A stretch of 64,000 nt of DNA from Micromonospora sp. WMMD1082 (GCF_029626175.1 NZ_JARUBM010000002.1:2807001-2871000), one strand, 5' to 3'. Numbered from the stretch's first letter, positions 36,184 to 44,773 are shown. Translations and numbers: made by a program. Notes: generated by a model not told the origin, from the letters alone.

Positions 36184-36762
36184 TCAGCGGGTGGGCCAGG
36201 TGCGCCAGTTCTGCCACGCGCGGCTCGGCGTCGGGCCGCGCTGGCCCTGGTAGCGCGAGCCGTAGACGGCCGAACCGTACGGGTGCTCGGCCGGCGAGGA
36301 GAGCCGGAAGACGCAGAGCTGGCCGATCTTCATGCCGGGCCAGAGAGTGATCGGCAGGTTGGCCACGTTGGACAGCTCCAGGGTGACATGGCCGGAGAAG
36401 CCGGGGTCGATGAAGCCGGCGGTGGAGTGGGTGAGCAGGCCGAGCCGCCCAAGGCTCGACTTGCCCTCAAGCCGGCCGGCGAGCTGGTCGCCCAGCGAGA
36501 TTACCTCCAGCGTGGAGGCGAGCACGAACTCACCCGGGTGCAGCACGAAGGGCTCGCCGTCGGGCACCTCGACCGCCGAGGTCAGGTCGTCCTGCCGGGT
36601 GGCCGGGTCGATGTGGGTGTACAGGTGGTTGTTGAAGACCCGGAACAACGTGTCCAGGCGTACGTCGATGCTGGACGGCTGCACCAGCGTGGGCTCGAAC
36701 GGTTCGAGCGCCAGCGTGCCTGCCTTGATCTCGGAGACCAGGTCCCGGTCGGAGAGCAGCAT
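36184..36762 (-). CDS. dcd: dCTP deaminase
   Basis: 192 residues from ATG 36762 ([12 protein letters not shown]), the family's usual start; there is no strong ribosome site. Motifs: [11 protein letters not shown] near residue 27, [20 protein letters not shown] near 110 with the catalytic Glu/Arg/Ser region, and the C-terminal [15 protein letters not shown]. It makes dUTP from dCTP; some actinobacterial members are bifunctional with dUTPase activity. Its promoter region is shared with the PPOX gene and holds a perfect SOS box 50 bp from its start. Confidence 0.96.
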   Translation of the reverse strand: MLLSDRDLVSEIKAGTLALEPFEPTLVQPSSIDVRLDTLFRVFNNHLYTHIDPATRQDDLTSAVEVPDGEPFVLHPGEFVLASTLEVISLGDQLAGRLEGKSSLGRLGLLTHSTAGFIDPGFSGHVTLELSNVANLPITLWPGMKIGQLCVFRLSSPAEHPYGSAVYGSRYQGQRGPTPSRAWQNWRTWPTR

Positions 36763-36811
36763 CGCCACACCATAGCTGTCGGTGTGCGACCTGCGTGTCG
36801 GGCTACCCGCT

Positions 36812-36827
36812 TCGAACGTGTGTTCGA
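36812..36827. promoter_or_regulatory. Perfect LexA-type SOS box between dcd and the PPOX gene
   Basis: TCGAAC-GTGT-GTTCGA matches the actinobacterial LexA consensus (TCGAAC-N4-GTTCGA) at all 12 arm positions. It lies 14 bp before the PPOX ATG, abutting TAAGAT (36828-36833), a likely -10, and 50 bp from the dcd start. Repression by LexA of one or both genes is inferred. Confidence 0.78.
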
Positions 36828-36840
36828 TAAGATGGCAGGC

Positions 36841-37380
36841 ATGGCTTCCTGGTCCGAATTCGCCGCTGACGAGCCTCGACTCGCCAACGGGATCCGCCTT
36901 CTCATGCAGCAGTACGGCCCGGGCTTCGGCTACCTGGCCACGGTCCGCGCCGACGGCGGGCCCCGGGTGCACCCGGTCTCCCCGGTGATCACCGACGACG
37001 GTCTCTTCTGCTTCGTGATCGACTCGCCGAAGCGGCGCGATCTGGAACGCGACGGGCGCTACGCGCTGCACTCGTTCCCGCCGGAGGAGAGCGACGACGA
37101 GGCATACGTCGCCGGCCGCGCCCGGCCCGTGACCGACGATGCCACCGTCGCCCGCCTGGCCCTCGCGGCACGGGCCGCGCCGCACGCCGACTGGCGGCTC
37201 TTCGAGTTCACGGTCGACGTGGCGATGCTCGCCCGGCACGGGCACGCCGGTGCCGGTGGGCCGAGCGAGCCGGCGGTCCGGCCGGCCGTCCAGGTCTGGC
37301 TCGATCCGTCCGGCACCGTCCCGGAGGCCGTCCGTCCGGCACCGGCCCGCCTGGGCAGGCACCACCGCCGCGCGGCCTGA
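36841..37380 (+). CDS. Pyridoxamine 5'-phosphate oxidase-family (PPOX) flavin protein
   Basis: 179 residues from ATG 36841; an in-frame ATG at 36832 is possible and, given TAAGAT just upstream, a leaderless message is plausible. The split-barrel fold is shown by [21 protein letters not shown] near residue 29 onward and [20 protein letters not shown], typical of FMN- or F420-binding PPOX proteins. Substrate unknown. The SOS box at its promoter suggests induction by DNA damage, unusual for this family. Confidence 0.85.
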   Translation: MASWSEFAADEPRLANGIRLLMQQYGPGFGYLATVRADGGPRVHPVSPVITDDGLFCFVIDSPKRRDLERDGRYALHSFPPEESDDEAYVAGRARPVTDDATVARLALAARAAPHADWRLFEFTVDVAMLARHGHAGAGGPSEPAVRPAVQVWLDPSGTVPEAVRPAPARLGRHHRRAA

Positions 37381-37389
37381 GCACCCGTG

Positions 37390-37427
37390 ACCGGTGCCGG
37401 CCCGTGGGGAAGCGGGCCGGCACCGGT
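37390..37427. terminator. Bidirectional terminator between the PPOX and M43 genes
   Basis: A perfect 15-bp stem (ACCGGTGCCGGCCCG with its complement) and an 8-nt loop, 10 bp after the PPOX stop and 15 bp from the end of the convergent protease gene. Confidence 0.88.
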
Positions 37428-37441
37428 CGTACGGGCTGATG

Positions 37442-38443
37442 CTAGGCGCGGTAGGCGTTCCAGGCGTTGATCATCCGGGTGGCCTGACCCGGGGTGAACT
37501 GGTACATGCAGGTGTCGTACGAGTAGTCCATGAAGTTGGTGATCGGGTCCAGGCCCGGGCTGGAGCAGGTGTCCCGACCGGTCGGGCAGCCGCTGGCCGG
37601 TGAGGCCTCGGCGGGGGTGTCCGCGACCTGGTCGCCCTGACCGGAGCAGCCGCCCTGGAAGGTGTGGTAGAGGTTCAGCCAGTGCCCGACCTCGTGGGTG
37701 CCGGTGTCGCCCTGGTTGTAGTTGGTGGCGGTGCCACCGGGCAGCGACTCGCTCAGCACGACCACGCCGTCCATCACGTTCAGGTTGCTCTGCGGGAAGG
37801 TCGCCCAGCCGAGCAGGTTGTTGCTCAGCTGGCCGAGGTAGACGTTGAGCGTCGCCTTGCCGCCCTGACGCAGCTGGGTCTTCATCTGACGCTCGGCCGT
37901 CGAGCCCTGCCGGATCGGGTACCACGACGTGTTGGTGACCCGGTTGATGCTCTGCAACTGGAAGGCGAAGGCGGTGGCGGCCCCGCCCGTCGCGCCGCTG
38001 AACGACTGGTTCAGCACGCTGATCTGCGACTGGATCATCGAGTCGGGGATGTTCCCGCCGGCCCGGGTGGTGTCCCGGCGGATCACGTGCACCACGACCG
38101 GGATGGTGACGGAGGCGGCGGCTGCCTGGGTGCTCAACGTACGCTGCCCGACCCGCTTGGCCCGCTCCTGGAGCAGGTCGGCGAACTCGGCCTCGCGCTG
38201 GTGGACCTGCGCGATGGTCAGCTCGTTCGGGTCGTGCTCGACGGCGGTGCCGCCCTTGGCCCGGGCCAGCGTGCCCGTCGGGTCCGCACACACCTCGTCG
38301 GCGGTGACGGCGGCCGATGCCGGGCTCGCGGTCGTGGTGGCGGCCGGCAGCAGGCCGACCGCGGCCACGCCCAGCACCAGCGCGAGTGACGTCGATGCGA
38401 TGCCGGTCATACGCCGGCTCAGCAGGACGGGACGTAGTCCCAT
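37442..38443 (-). CDS. Secreted zinc metalloprotease, peptidase family M43
   Basis: 333 residues; ATG with AGAGGTGG upstream. A signal peptide (residues about 1-44, ending ASA), a propeptide, then the catalytic domain: the zinc site [11 protein letters not shown] near residues 248-258 and the Met-turn region [16 protein letters not shown] near 305. This is the M43B (cytophagalysin/pappalysin) type seen in actinobacteria. Cys pairs in the C-terminal half suggest disulfides. It appears monocistronic. Nothing convincing is seen in 38444-38672 apart from its own upstream region. Confidence 0.94.
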   Translation of the reverse strand: MGLRPVLLSRRMTGIASTSLALVLGVAAVGLLPAATTTASPASAAVTADEVCADPTGTLARAKGGTAVEHDPNELTIAQVHQREAEFADLLQERAKRVGQRTLSTQAAAASVTIPVVVHVIRRDTTRAGGNIPDSMIQSQISVLNQSFSGATGGAATAFAFQLQSINRVTNTSWYPIRQGSTAERQMKTQLRQGGKATLNVYLGQLSNNLLGWATFPQSNLNVMDGVVVLSESLPGGTATNYNQGDTGTHEVGHWLNLYHTFQGGCSGQGDQVADTPAEASPASGCPTGRDTCSSPGLDPITNFMDYSYDTCMYQFTPGQATRMINAWNAYRA

Positions 38444-38672
38444 AAGCCCACCTCTTTCTGGCGGCGCGACCGGGGGTTGTGTCGCGCCGTGCGGAAAATG
38501 TGGGGAGGACGTTACAACCCATCGACAGATTTGAGAATGGCTATGTGTTGCCGGCAGGAAACTTCTTGCTGGCCCGACGCCGGCCGTGCTGCCTGGTCCC
38601 GCTGGCCTGGCCGCCGTCGCCCGGGAGCGGGTGGCGGCGGGGTGCCTGGGTGCACCGTGGCGGTGACTCAGG

Positions 38673-38678
38673 TACAGT
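38673..38678 (+). promoter_or_regulatory. Probable -10 of tRNA-Gly
   Basis: TACAGT ends 10 bp before the tRNA. No good -35 hexamer is visible. Confidence 0.4.
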
Positions 38679-38688
38679 GATCCCGCTC

Positions 38689-38759
38689 GCGGGTGTAGTT
38701 CAATGGCAGAACATCAGCTTCCCAAGCTGACAGTGCGGGTTCGATTCCCGTCACCCGCT
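38689..38759 (+). tRNA. tRNA-Gly (anticodon CCC)
   Basis: Acceptor GCGGGTG pairs with CACCCGC, the D-arm has TTCAATGGC, the anticodon stem-loop is CAGC-TTCCCAA-GCTG (anticodon CCC), and the T-arm is GCGGG-TTCGATT-CCCGT. The discriminator is T and no CCA is encoded. A terminator follows. Confidence 0.96.
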
Positions 38760-38765
38760 CCGGGT

Positions 38766-38804
38766 TGAAGCCCAGGTCAGGACAGGTTCCCGACCTGGGC
38801 TTCA
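38766..38804 (+). terminator. Terminator of tRNA-Gly
   Basis: A perfect 13-bp stem (TGAAGCCCAGGTC with its complement) and a 13-nt loop directly after the tRNA, followed by TTCAT. Confidence 0.88.
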
Positions 38805-38881
38805 TTCATGCCGGTGTCCGTCGGGCCCGGTCCGTGACACGAGAGCCGACTCCGTCTGTTCCGGCAGCGTCCGACCGTGCG

Positions 38882-39469
38882 TCAAGGCCCGCTTTGACGT
38901 GCGGGGCCGGGCCGGCTCGGTACGGCTCCGTCCTGCCAGCGGTAGAGGTCGCGCAGCAGGGAAATCTCGGCGCCGTGATGGATCAGCTCCCTGTTGACGT
39001 GCAGGATCCTGCTCTCCATGGGAAACCGCTCGGGGCCCACCGTGGGAGGATTCTCTAGGTCAGCGTCCGAGAGGTCGCGAACCCCCGCGTTCCATTTCCC
39101 ATACATCTCGTCGAGCTGTTTCAGCGCCTCGTCAGCGGTCCCCGCGTAGGCGAATGTCTCGGAGTCGACGTCCTGGCCGCCGAAGTACCATCCGACCCGA
39201 TAGCCCAGACACGAGACGATAATGTGCGCCAGCCGCCAGGCAATCGTGGTCACTGGCGCCGGCACCGGACCAGGGAACACGTAGTCCATCGTCCATCCCC
39301 CCGAACCTTCCGACATCGATGCGGCCGACGTGCCCCGTGGGCGGATACTCCAACAGCCGCCCACCGGCTCCCAGAAGTACTCCTCGTCGGTAAGACCCTC
39401 CAGCCGTGGCCGCAGGTTCTTGCGCCAGTACCAGTCCAACTGCTCCGCGAGCTGCTCGCTTCTTGTCAC
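38882..39469 (-). CDS. DinB-superfamily protein
   Basis: 195 residues; GTG start. Shaped like the DinB/DfsB helical-bundle family: EQLDWYWRKNLRPRLEGLTD, then EEYFWEPVGGCWSIRP, WRLAHIIVSCLGYR with the metal-ligand His, and HVNRELIHHGAEISLLRDLY. These bind a metal and often act in thiol (mycothiol) transfer or resistance; the substrate is unknown. The G+C content is visibly lower than in neighbouring genes. Start of an accessory-looking patch downstream of tRNA-Gly. Confidence 0.8.
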   Translation of the reverse strand: MTRSEQLAEQLDWYWRKNLRPRLEGLTDEEYFWEPVGGCWSIRPRGTSAASMSEGSGGWTMDYVFPGPVPAPVTTIAWRLAHIIVSCLGYRVGWYFGGQDVDSETFAYAGTADEALKQLDEMYGKWNAGVRDLSDADLENPPTVGPERFPMESRILHVNRELIHHGAEISLLRDLYRWQDGAVPSRPGPARQSGP

Positions 39470-39599
39470 TTCCGCACCCTACGTACAACGGAGACCTGGC
39501 TGCGACACGCGCGGACGCCGAGCCATTCCCGCCGCGTGCCGCCCGCAGTCTGCGGGCGTGCCCGATGCGTAGGGGTCAAGGGCGATGGCTTGGCGGCAT

Positions 39600-40202
39600 C
39601 TAGAGTCCGGACGACTGCTGGGAGAGCCAATCCCGGTGCTGTGCCTTCAGCGCGTCCCGTTGCTCTCGGGTCGGCAGAATGACATCGGCTCCACCGTCGT
39701 AGGGGTGATACAGCCATCGAAGGTCAGCCGGCGCGAGGATCACGTTTGACAACTCGTCGTCGGCGACGGCCCTCAACAGGGTGTCAATCGCGCCCGATCG
39801 CCAAGGGATCGTCTCGCCGTAGAGCTGTGTATAGGTGCGGTACTCAGGCTCTTCCTCGGGGTCTGCCAGCAGGGTCTGCCAGTGCCATGCCGACGGCGCG
39901 ACTTCTGAACGCCTCGGCCACATCTGGGGGGTGGCTGCCGGGCCCTCTGTCCACTCGCTGGTTACAACAAGAAGGACGGCACCTGGACCGAGCTCTGACA
40001 GCACCGTGTAGTGCCGGTCGAGCACGATCGCGTACTCGGTCTCGTTGTCTGCGTACCGCTTCGATCCTGGCAGGCTGTGGAACCTCACCCACCGATCCGG
40101 GTATTGGCCGCGAAGCCAGTGGGCGAACGGTGGGCACTCGGACCAGCGCTGCTCCCACAGCTCGGTCAAGGCCGGCGGATTCAGTTCTTGGCTCGGTGTC
40201 AC
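39600..40202 (-). CDS. DUF3885-like hypothetical protein
   Basis: 200 residues, starting MTPSQELNPPALTELWEQRW. Probably the DUF3885 type: DRWVRFHSLPGSKRYADNE, YAIVLDRHYTVLSEL, and RWLYHPYDGGADVIL near the C-terminus. It has no signal peptide or membrane segment. Function unknown; such proteins often occur as immunity-like or stress-related accessory genes in actinobacteria, but that is weak. Convergence and G+C match the neighbouring DinB-like gene. Confidence 0.65.
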   Translation of the reverse strand: MTPSQELNPPALTELWEQRWSECPPFAHWLRGQYPDRWVRFHSLPGSKRYADNETEYAIVLDRHYTVLSELGPGAVLLVVTSEWTEGPAATPQMWPRRSEVAPSAWHWQTLLADPEEEPEYRTYTQLYGETIPWRSGAIDTLLRAVADDELSNVILAPADLRWLYHPYDGGADVILPTREQRDALKAQHRDWLSQQSSGL

Positions 40203-40284
40203 CGCGCTGTTGTACCTCAGGTCTAGGGAGGGTCGCTCCCAGGGGCCAGGCGGAATCTGCCCCCGGTGTACTAGCGTCAGGGGT

Positions 40285-40677
40285 GTGAGGAAGCGTGGCG
40301 CGAGGTATCAGCCGCTCACGGTGGTGCGCCTGGGTGCCCTGCTCGTCGGAGCGGACGAGGCGCGGCGGTGGCGGTTGGTGGCGGAGTTCCTGGAGGAGTA
40401 CCGCTGGGAGCCGTCCGATGTGCGCGCTGGTCTGCTGGAGCAGGAACCTTCGCCTACCGGGGACGAGCACTGGGACGTGTTCCTCGCCGCATTGACAGAG
40501 CACTTGGCGGCCAAGGATGGGCGCGGTGCGCCGTCGTGGGTCGAGACGCGGTCGCTGCGGCGTTTCTGGTTTCCCTTCAACACTCGTGCCGCCCGGGTTG
40601 ACGCGGTGGTGCACGCGCCAGCGGCATTCCGTCGTCGCGGCGTGTATGTGTCGGCCCAGGAGTTGAACGTCGCGTGA
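40285..40677 (+). CDS. Upstream partner of a nucleotidyltransferase module (antitoxin-like)
   Basis: 130 residues from GTG 40285; TACTAG 11 bp upstream could be the -10 of a near-leaderless message. Mostly helical N-terminus (TVVRLGALLVGADEARRWRL, VAEFLEEYRWEP), an acidic middle with EHWDVFLAALTEHLAAKDG, and a C-terminal RFWFPFNTRAARVDAVVHAP with FRRRGVYVSAQEL. No catalytic motif is recognised. Its stop overlaps the start of the nucleotidyltransferase gene (GTGA), so the two proteins are made together. By position and size it resembles the regulatory partner of AbiE/type IV-like toxin-antitoxin pairs. This role is inferred. Confidence 0.7.
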   Translation: MRKRGARYQPLTVVRLGALLVGADEARRWRLVAEFLEEYRWEPSDVRAGLLEQEPSPTGDEHWDVFLAALTEHLAAKDGRGAPSWVETRSLRRFWFPFNTRAARVDAVVHAPAAFRRRGVYVSAQELNVA

Positions 40678-41204
40678 GCGTCGATGATCCGCTATTGGAC
40701 CGTGCCGCGATCGAGGACGCTTTCCGGCGGCTCGGGGACCGGCTGGCAAGGCGAGGCGTGGTTGCGGATCTGTACATCTTCGGTGGGGCCGCCATGGCTC
40801 TGGCCTACGACGCACGGCGGGCGACCCGCGACATTGATGCCGTGTTCCAGCCGCACGGGGTAGTGCTCGACGAGGCCCGAGCCGTCGCCGACGAACTCGG
40901 CCTGCCGCGCTGGTGGCTCAACGAACAGGCGAGTGCCTACGTCGCTCCCGGCGGCGACGCGACAGCGCCTCGCGTATTCGATCATCCCGGCCTGCGGGTC
41001 GCGGCAGCGTCTGCGGAACACCTGTTGGCTATGAAGGTGCTTGCCGCACGTCGTCGGGACGCCGACGACATCCGTTTTCTGGTTGACCACCTTAGGTTGA
41101 CCAGCGTCGAAGAGGTCCTCGGTCTGTGTGCGGACATCTTCCCCGAGGAGGAGGTTCCGGGCCGGGCAAGACTCGTACTCGACGACGTTTTCGACGGTCT
41201 GTAG
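40674..41204 (+). CDS. MNT-fold nucleotidyltransferase (DUF6036/AbiEii-like)
   Basis: 176 residues; GTG start overlapping the upstream stop. The nucleotidyltransferase signature is clear: a glycine motif in LYIFGGAAMALAYDARR followed 15 residues later by the two metal-binding acids in TRDIDAVF. A third region AASAEHLLAMKVLAARRRDADDIRFL contains the Lys and Asp-Asp typical of DUF6036/AbiEii-type proteins. Such enzymes modify RNAs or proteins with nucleotides in toxin-antitoxin or abortive-infection systems. It is the candidate effector of the pair; the target cannot be deduced. Confidence 0.82.
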   Translation: MSVDDPLLDRAAIEDAFRRLGDRLARRGVVADLYIFGGAAMALAYDARRATRDIDAVFQPHGVVLDEARAVADELGLPRWWLNEQASAYVAPGGDATAPRVFDHPGLRVAAASAEHLLAMKVLAARRRDADDIRFLVDHLRLTSVEEVLGLCADIFPEEEVPGRARLVLDDVFDGL

Positions 41205-41318
41205 CCCGACTGCTGGAACGAATGCATCCCGCCCAGCCACACCGCGCCCCGGCAGACCTGCGCGGTACCAAGGCGGGCCGGGATGACCGGGGGCGTCGGT
41301 CGCCGTACGCTGGCGATC

Positions 41319-42197
41319 ATGCGGTTTGGCATCGTGATCCTGCCCGATCAGCGCTGGTCGGTGGCCCAGCACCGGTGGCGGCAGGCCGACGAGTGGGGCT
41401 TCGACCACGCCTGGACGTACGACCATCTGGGCTGGCGTGACCTGGTGGATGGGCCCTGGTTCGACTCGATCACCACGCTCACCGCCGCCGCGACGGTGAC
41501 CTCCCGGATCCGGCTCGGCACGCTCGTCGCGTCGCCGAACTTCCGGCATCCGGCCGCCTTCGTCCGGCAGGTGACCGCGCTCGATGATGTCTCCGGTGGG
41601 CGGCTGCTGCTGGGGCTCGGCGCGGGTGGCATCGGGTTCGACTCGGCGGTGCTCGGCGGGGAGACGCTTCCGCCACGGCAGCGGGTGGAGCGGTTCGCCG
41701 AGTTCACCGAGTTGCTCGACGCGATTCTGCGGCAGGACGGGACGACGTGGCGCGGTGACTGGTTCGCGGCGGTGGACGCGCGCAACAACCCGGGCTGCGT
41801 CCAGGCGCCCCGGGTGCCGCTCGTGGTGGCCGCCAACGGTCCCCGGTCGATGCGGCTGGTCAGCCGGTTCGGGCAGGGCTGGGTGACCACCGGTCCCGGC
41901 GGCGACGACCTGGCCGAGTGGTGGGCCGGGGTGGCCGAGCTGGTCGCCCGGCTCGACTCGCGGCTCGACGCCGATGGACGGGACCCGGCCAGCCTGGACC
42001 GTTACCTCTCGCTGGACTCGGCACCGGTCTTCTCGCTGAGCAGCGCGCAGTTCTTCGCCGACCAGGTCGGCCGCGCGGCGGAGCTGGGGTTCACCGACGT
42101 GATCACGCACTGGCCCCGGACGAGCAGCTGGTACGCCGGCGACGAGGCGGTCCTGGTGGACGTCGCCACCCGCCTGCTGCCCGAGCTGCGCGGCTGA
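41319..42197 (+). CDS. LLM-class flavin-dependent oxidoreductase
   Basis: 292 residues; ATG 41319 (MRFGIVILPDQRW), 114 bp after the module above. Luciferase-like TIM barrel: GFDHAWTYDHLGW near residue 28, RIRLGTLVASPNFRHPA near 64, GGRLLLGLGAGGIGFD near 94, PLVVAANGPRSMRL near 168. It probably uses F420 or FMN. Substrate unknown. Confidence 0.9.
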   Translation: MRFGIVILPDQRWSVAQHRWRQADEWGFDHAWTYDHLGWRDLVDGPWFDSITTLTAAATVTSRIRLGTLVASPNFRHPAAFVRQVTALDDVSGGRLLLGLGAGGIGFDSAVLGGETLPPRQRVERFAEFTELLDAILRQDGTTWRGDWFAAVDARNNPGCVQAPRVPLVVAANGPRSMRLVSRFGQGWVTTGPGGDDLAEWWAGVAELVARLDSRLDADGRDPASLDRYLSLDSAPVFSLSSAQFFADQVGRAAELGFTDVITHWPRTSSWYAGDEAVLVDVATRLLPELRG

Positions 42198-42221
42198 CAG
42201 TCCGGGCCGCTCCGGATCTGG

Positions 42222-42653
42222 TCACGTGCCGAGGTCGCCGGTGGGCACGCCGCCGTCGCCGGCGGACACCAGCCGGAAGCGTACGCACACGATCCTGCTG
42301 TCTCCGGTGACCGGGGTGCCGGCGCGGGCCCAGTAGGCGGCGTGCCCGGCGCGCCACTCCTCGATCGAGCGGTCGCCCTCCCCCTCGGCGCGGGCGAAGT
42401 CCCACGGCACCTCGCCGAAGCGGCTCACCTCGACGCCGGTCACCTCGACCACGCCCACCAGGGCGTCCTGGTCGTCAACGAGGGCGAGTCGCTCGCCGAC
42501 GTGCTCCACCTCCTCGCCCTCCTCGGCGTACTCGTCGAGCAGGCCGGCGGTGGCGGTCTTCACGCGGGCCAGCACGAGGGTGTTGAGGTGCGTCCGTAGT
42601 TCGCCCGGGGTGCCGAGGGCGAGGGTGCGGAGCGCGCCGATCCGTGGCCACAT
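42222..42653 (-). CDS. ASCH-domain protein
   Basis: 143 residues from ATG 42653 (MWPRIGALRTLALG). ASCH features: KTATAGLLDEYAEEGEEVEHVG, RLALVDDQDALVGVVEVTGVEV and a conserved SIEEWRAGHAAYWARAG near the end. ASCH domains have an RNA-binding (PUA-like) fold, and some hydrolyse modified nucleosides. Role here unknown. It is convergent with the LLM oxidoreductase, 24 bp apart. Confidence 0.87.
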   Translation of the reverse strand: MWPRIGALRTLALGTPGELRTHLNTLVLARVKTATAGLLDEYAEEGEEVEHVGERLALVDDQDALVGVVEVTGVEVSRFGEVPWDFARAEGEGDRSIEEWRAGHAAYWARAGTPVTGDSRIVCVRFRLVSAGDGGVPTGDLGT

Positions 42654-42755
42654 CCTGCCGACGCTACCGACCGGCCGTACGCCCGGAGGCGCCTTCGCCG
42701 TCGCACGGCCGGCCGCAGAGGAGTACGGTCGATGCTCGACGAGAAGGAGACGTCC

Positions 42756-43271
42756 ATGGCGGACCGACGTGCGGTGCTCATCCCGGGACGCGGGTACGAC
42801 ACCCGCTACCCCCTCTTCCTCTACCTGGGTGAGGCGCTGCGCCGGGTCGGTTTCGGGCTGCACGGGATCTCCTGGCAGGTACCGGACGACTTCGACATCG
42901 ACACCATCGGCAGGTGGGTGTGCGACCAGGTCGCCCCCACCCTGACCGAGCGGACGGACCTGCTGGTCGGCAAGTCGCTCGGCTCGCTCGCCGCGCCGCT
43001 CGCGGCCCGTCATGGGCTGCCCGCCGTCTGGCTCACCCCGCTGCTGCACCGTGGCGAGGTGATCGACGCGCTACGCCGGGCCACCGCGCCGTTCATCCTG
43101 GTCGGCGGCACCGCGGACTCGTCCTGGGACGGCTCGGTCGCCCGCCGGTTGACCCCGCACGTGCTGGAGATCCCGGGCGCCGACCACGCCCTCATGGTGC
43201 CCGGCCCCCTGGCCCACTCCGCCGAGGCCCTAGGCCAGGTCTGCACCACAGTAGAAACCTTCGTCCGCTAG
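42756..43271 (+). CDS. Small alpha/beta hydrolase
   Basis: 171 residues; ATG 42756 behind GAAGGAGA (the ATG 24 bases upstream lacks one). Alpha/beta hydrolase with the nucleophile Ser in LLVGKSLGSLAAP, an acid in FILVGGTADSSWDG and a late His in IPGADHALMVPG. Short for the family. It resembles KANL3/Tex30-like or dienelactone-hydrolase-like proteins. Substrate unknown. It overlaps the opposite-strand phosphoribosyltransferase by four bases at their 3' ends. Confidence 0.8.
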   Translation: MADRRAVLIPGRGYDTRYPLFLYLGEALRRVGFGLHGISWQVPDDFDIDTIGRWVCDQVAPTLTERTDLLVGKSLGSLAAPLAARHGLPAVWLTPLLHRGEVIDALRRATAPFILVGGTADSSWDGSVARRLTPHVLEIPGADHALMVPGPLAHSAEALGQVCTTVETFVR

Positions 43272-43819
43272 GTGGGGAGGTCGGTGGGGGTTAGGAGGGG
43301 GATTATTCGTAGCTCCTCGGCCACTGGGGGTGGGCAGGTGGCGACTATGGTGGCGGTGCCTACCGGCTCGGCGCCGCGGGCCGCGCAGATCTCGTAGATG
43401 GCGCGTACCTGGGCGGCGGTGGCGACCCAGTCGTCCACCACCAGTGCCCGGTCGCCGGGGCCGAGGTGCCGGTCGTGGATGGCGAGGTCGACCTGCCGCC
43501 CGCGGAAGTCGGGTGGGCTCTGCGCCCAGGTCAGCGGCCCGGCGGGCAGTCGCCCGTCGCCCGGCTTGTGCGCCGCCACGAAGCCCACGCCGAGCGCGGT
43601 GGCCGCCAGCGGCCCGAGGAGGAACCCGGTGACGGCCGGGGAGACGACCACGGTGGGCCGGGCCGCCCGGAACGGCGCGACCAGCGCGGGGCCCAGCGCG
43701 GCGAGCGTCGCGGGGTCGCGCCACCAGCCGGAGATGTCGCTGACCAGGTGGGTCGCGCCCGGACCGGGATCGATCCATCCGAAGAGGTCGACCAGGCGTT
43801 TTCTCAGTTCGGCGGGCAT
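43268..43819 (-). CDS. Phosphoribosyltransferase (adenine/uracil type)
   Basis: 183 residues from ATG 43819 (MPAELRKRLVDLFGWI). The type I PRTase motif ALVVDDWVATAAQ at about residues 128-140 is the PRPP loop (usual form VDDxxATG, here with A instead of G); VSPAVTGFLLGPLAATALG precedes it. It probably salvages a purine or a modified base. Substitution of the loop glycine may change substrate or activity. Confidence 0.82.
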   Translation of the reverse strand: MPAELRKRLVDLFGWIDPGPGATHLVSDISGWWRDPATLAALGPALVAPFRAARPTVVVSPAVTGFLLGPLAATALGVGFVAAHKPGDGRLPAGPLTWAQSPPDFRGRQVDLAIHDRHLGPGDRALVVDDWVATAAQVRAIYEICAARGAEPVGTATIVATCPPPVAEELRIIPLLTPTDLPT

Positions 43820-43963
43820 GTCACCATCCTGCGCCAGCGACGCACCGCCCGCCCTCACCGCACGCCGGTCCGCCTCCACCGCGTACCGGCCCGGCGGCCC
43901 ATCTCGGATCGGATGATCGGCTTCACGTATCACTGCAATTGCGGACATAGCATCATGATCAGG

Positions 43964-43994
43964 TTGACTTCCGAAGTGCTTCTCTCGCTATGGT
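43964..43994 (+). promoter_or_regulatory. Putative promoter of the RlpA-like gene
   Basis: TTGACT (43964-43969) and TATGGT (43989-43994) with a 19-bp gap, 37 bp before the gene; the region is AT-rich. Confidence 0.45.
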
Positions 43995-44031
43995 CCGACC
44001 CGATTTGATCCCCTGAGAAAGGACCGGGCCG

Positions 44032-44673
44032 GTGGCTGGTAGGCACTCCCGTACCCGCAGGATCACCTCGCCGGCCGCGCTGACGGCCAGCGCCGTGGTG
44101 GCCGTCGCCCTCGCCGTCGGGGGCACCGTCGGTGCCGTACGGCTGACCGCCGGTCCGGAGCCGGTGCGGCCGGCGGCGATCGACCTCTCGCCCACCATCG
44201 CCGCGAGCGACCTGCCGACCGGCGCACCGACCGAGTCGCCGAGTGCCAGCGCGACGCCGAGCCCGACGGCGAGCGCGACGCCGAGCCCGACCGCGAGCCG
44301 CACCGCGCAGGCGCCGTCGCGCAGCAAGGAGCGTACGGCCAGCCCGACGCCGAAGCCGACGGCCACGAAGACGACGGCCCGGCCGGTGGTGGACACCGGC
44401 TCCTGCGGCGCGTCCTTCTACTGGCAGGGGCAGATGACCGCCAACGGCGAGACGTTCAACCCGGAGCAGTTGACGGCCGCCCACAAGACGCTGCCCTTCA
44501 ACACCAAGGTGCGGGTGACCAACCCGAGCAACGGCAAGTCCGTCACCGTACGCATCAATGATCGGGGCCCGTTCATCGACGGGCGCTGCCTGGACCTGTC
44601 GCGGGCGGCGTTCGCGGAGATCGCCTCGCTCGACCTCGGTCACATCGAGGTCCGGTACGAGGTGCTCGGCTGA
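44032..44673 (+). CDS. RlpA-like double-psi beta-barrel protein
   Basis: 213 residues; GTG start with AAAGGA upstream. An N-terminal hydrophobic segment (about 15-38) is a signal or anchor, then a long Thr/Ser/Pro linker with repeats (SATPSPTA type), and the RlpA domain (about 122-213): [57 protein letters not shown]. RlpA-type domains bind or cleave denuded glycan. Actinobacterial members are secreted wall enzymes, often resuscitation-linked. The catalytic Asp in INDRGPF is present. Confidence 0.88.
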   Translation: MAGRHSRTRRITSPAALTASAVVAVALAVGGTVGAVRLTAGPEPVRPAAIDLSPTIAASDLPTGAPTESPSASATPSPTASATPSPTASRTAQAPSRSKERTASPTPKPTATKTTARPVVDTGSCGASFYWQGQMTANGETFNPEQLTAAHKTLPFNTKVRVTNPSNGKSVTVRINDRGPFIDGRCLDLSRAAFAEIASLDLGHIEVRYEVLG

Positions 44674-44773
44674 GCCCGTGTCGCGCGGCGATCGGCTGCT
44701 GCCCCGCCACTTCGCGGGCAGAACAGTCTCGTCCGACGGGCCAGGTTCATTCTTTCGCTCACGTCCATCGGGC

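Noticed and set aside
38760..41300. Attachment-site duplication of the tRNA-Gly 3' end
   Set aside because: I looked for the T-arm and acceptor sequence again downstream and found no second copy; no integrase is present.
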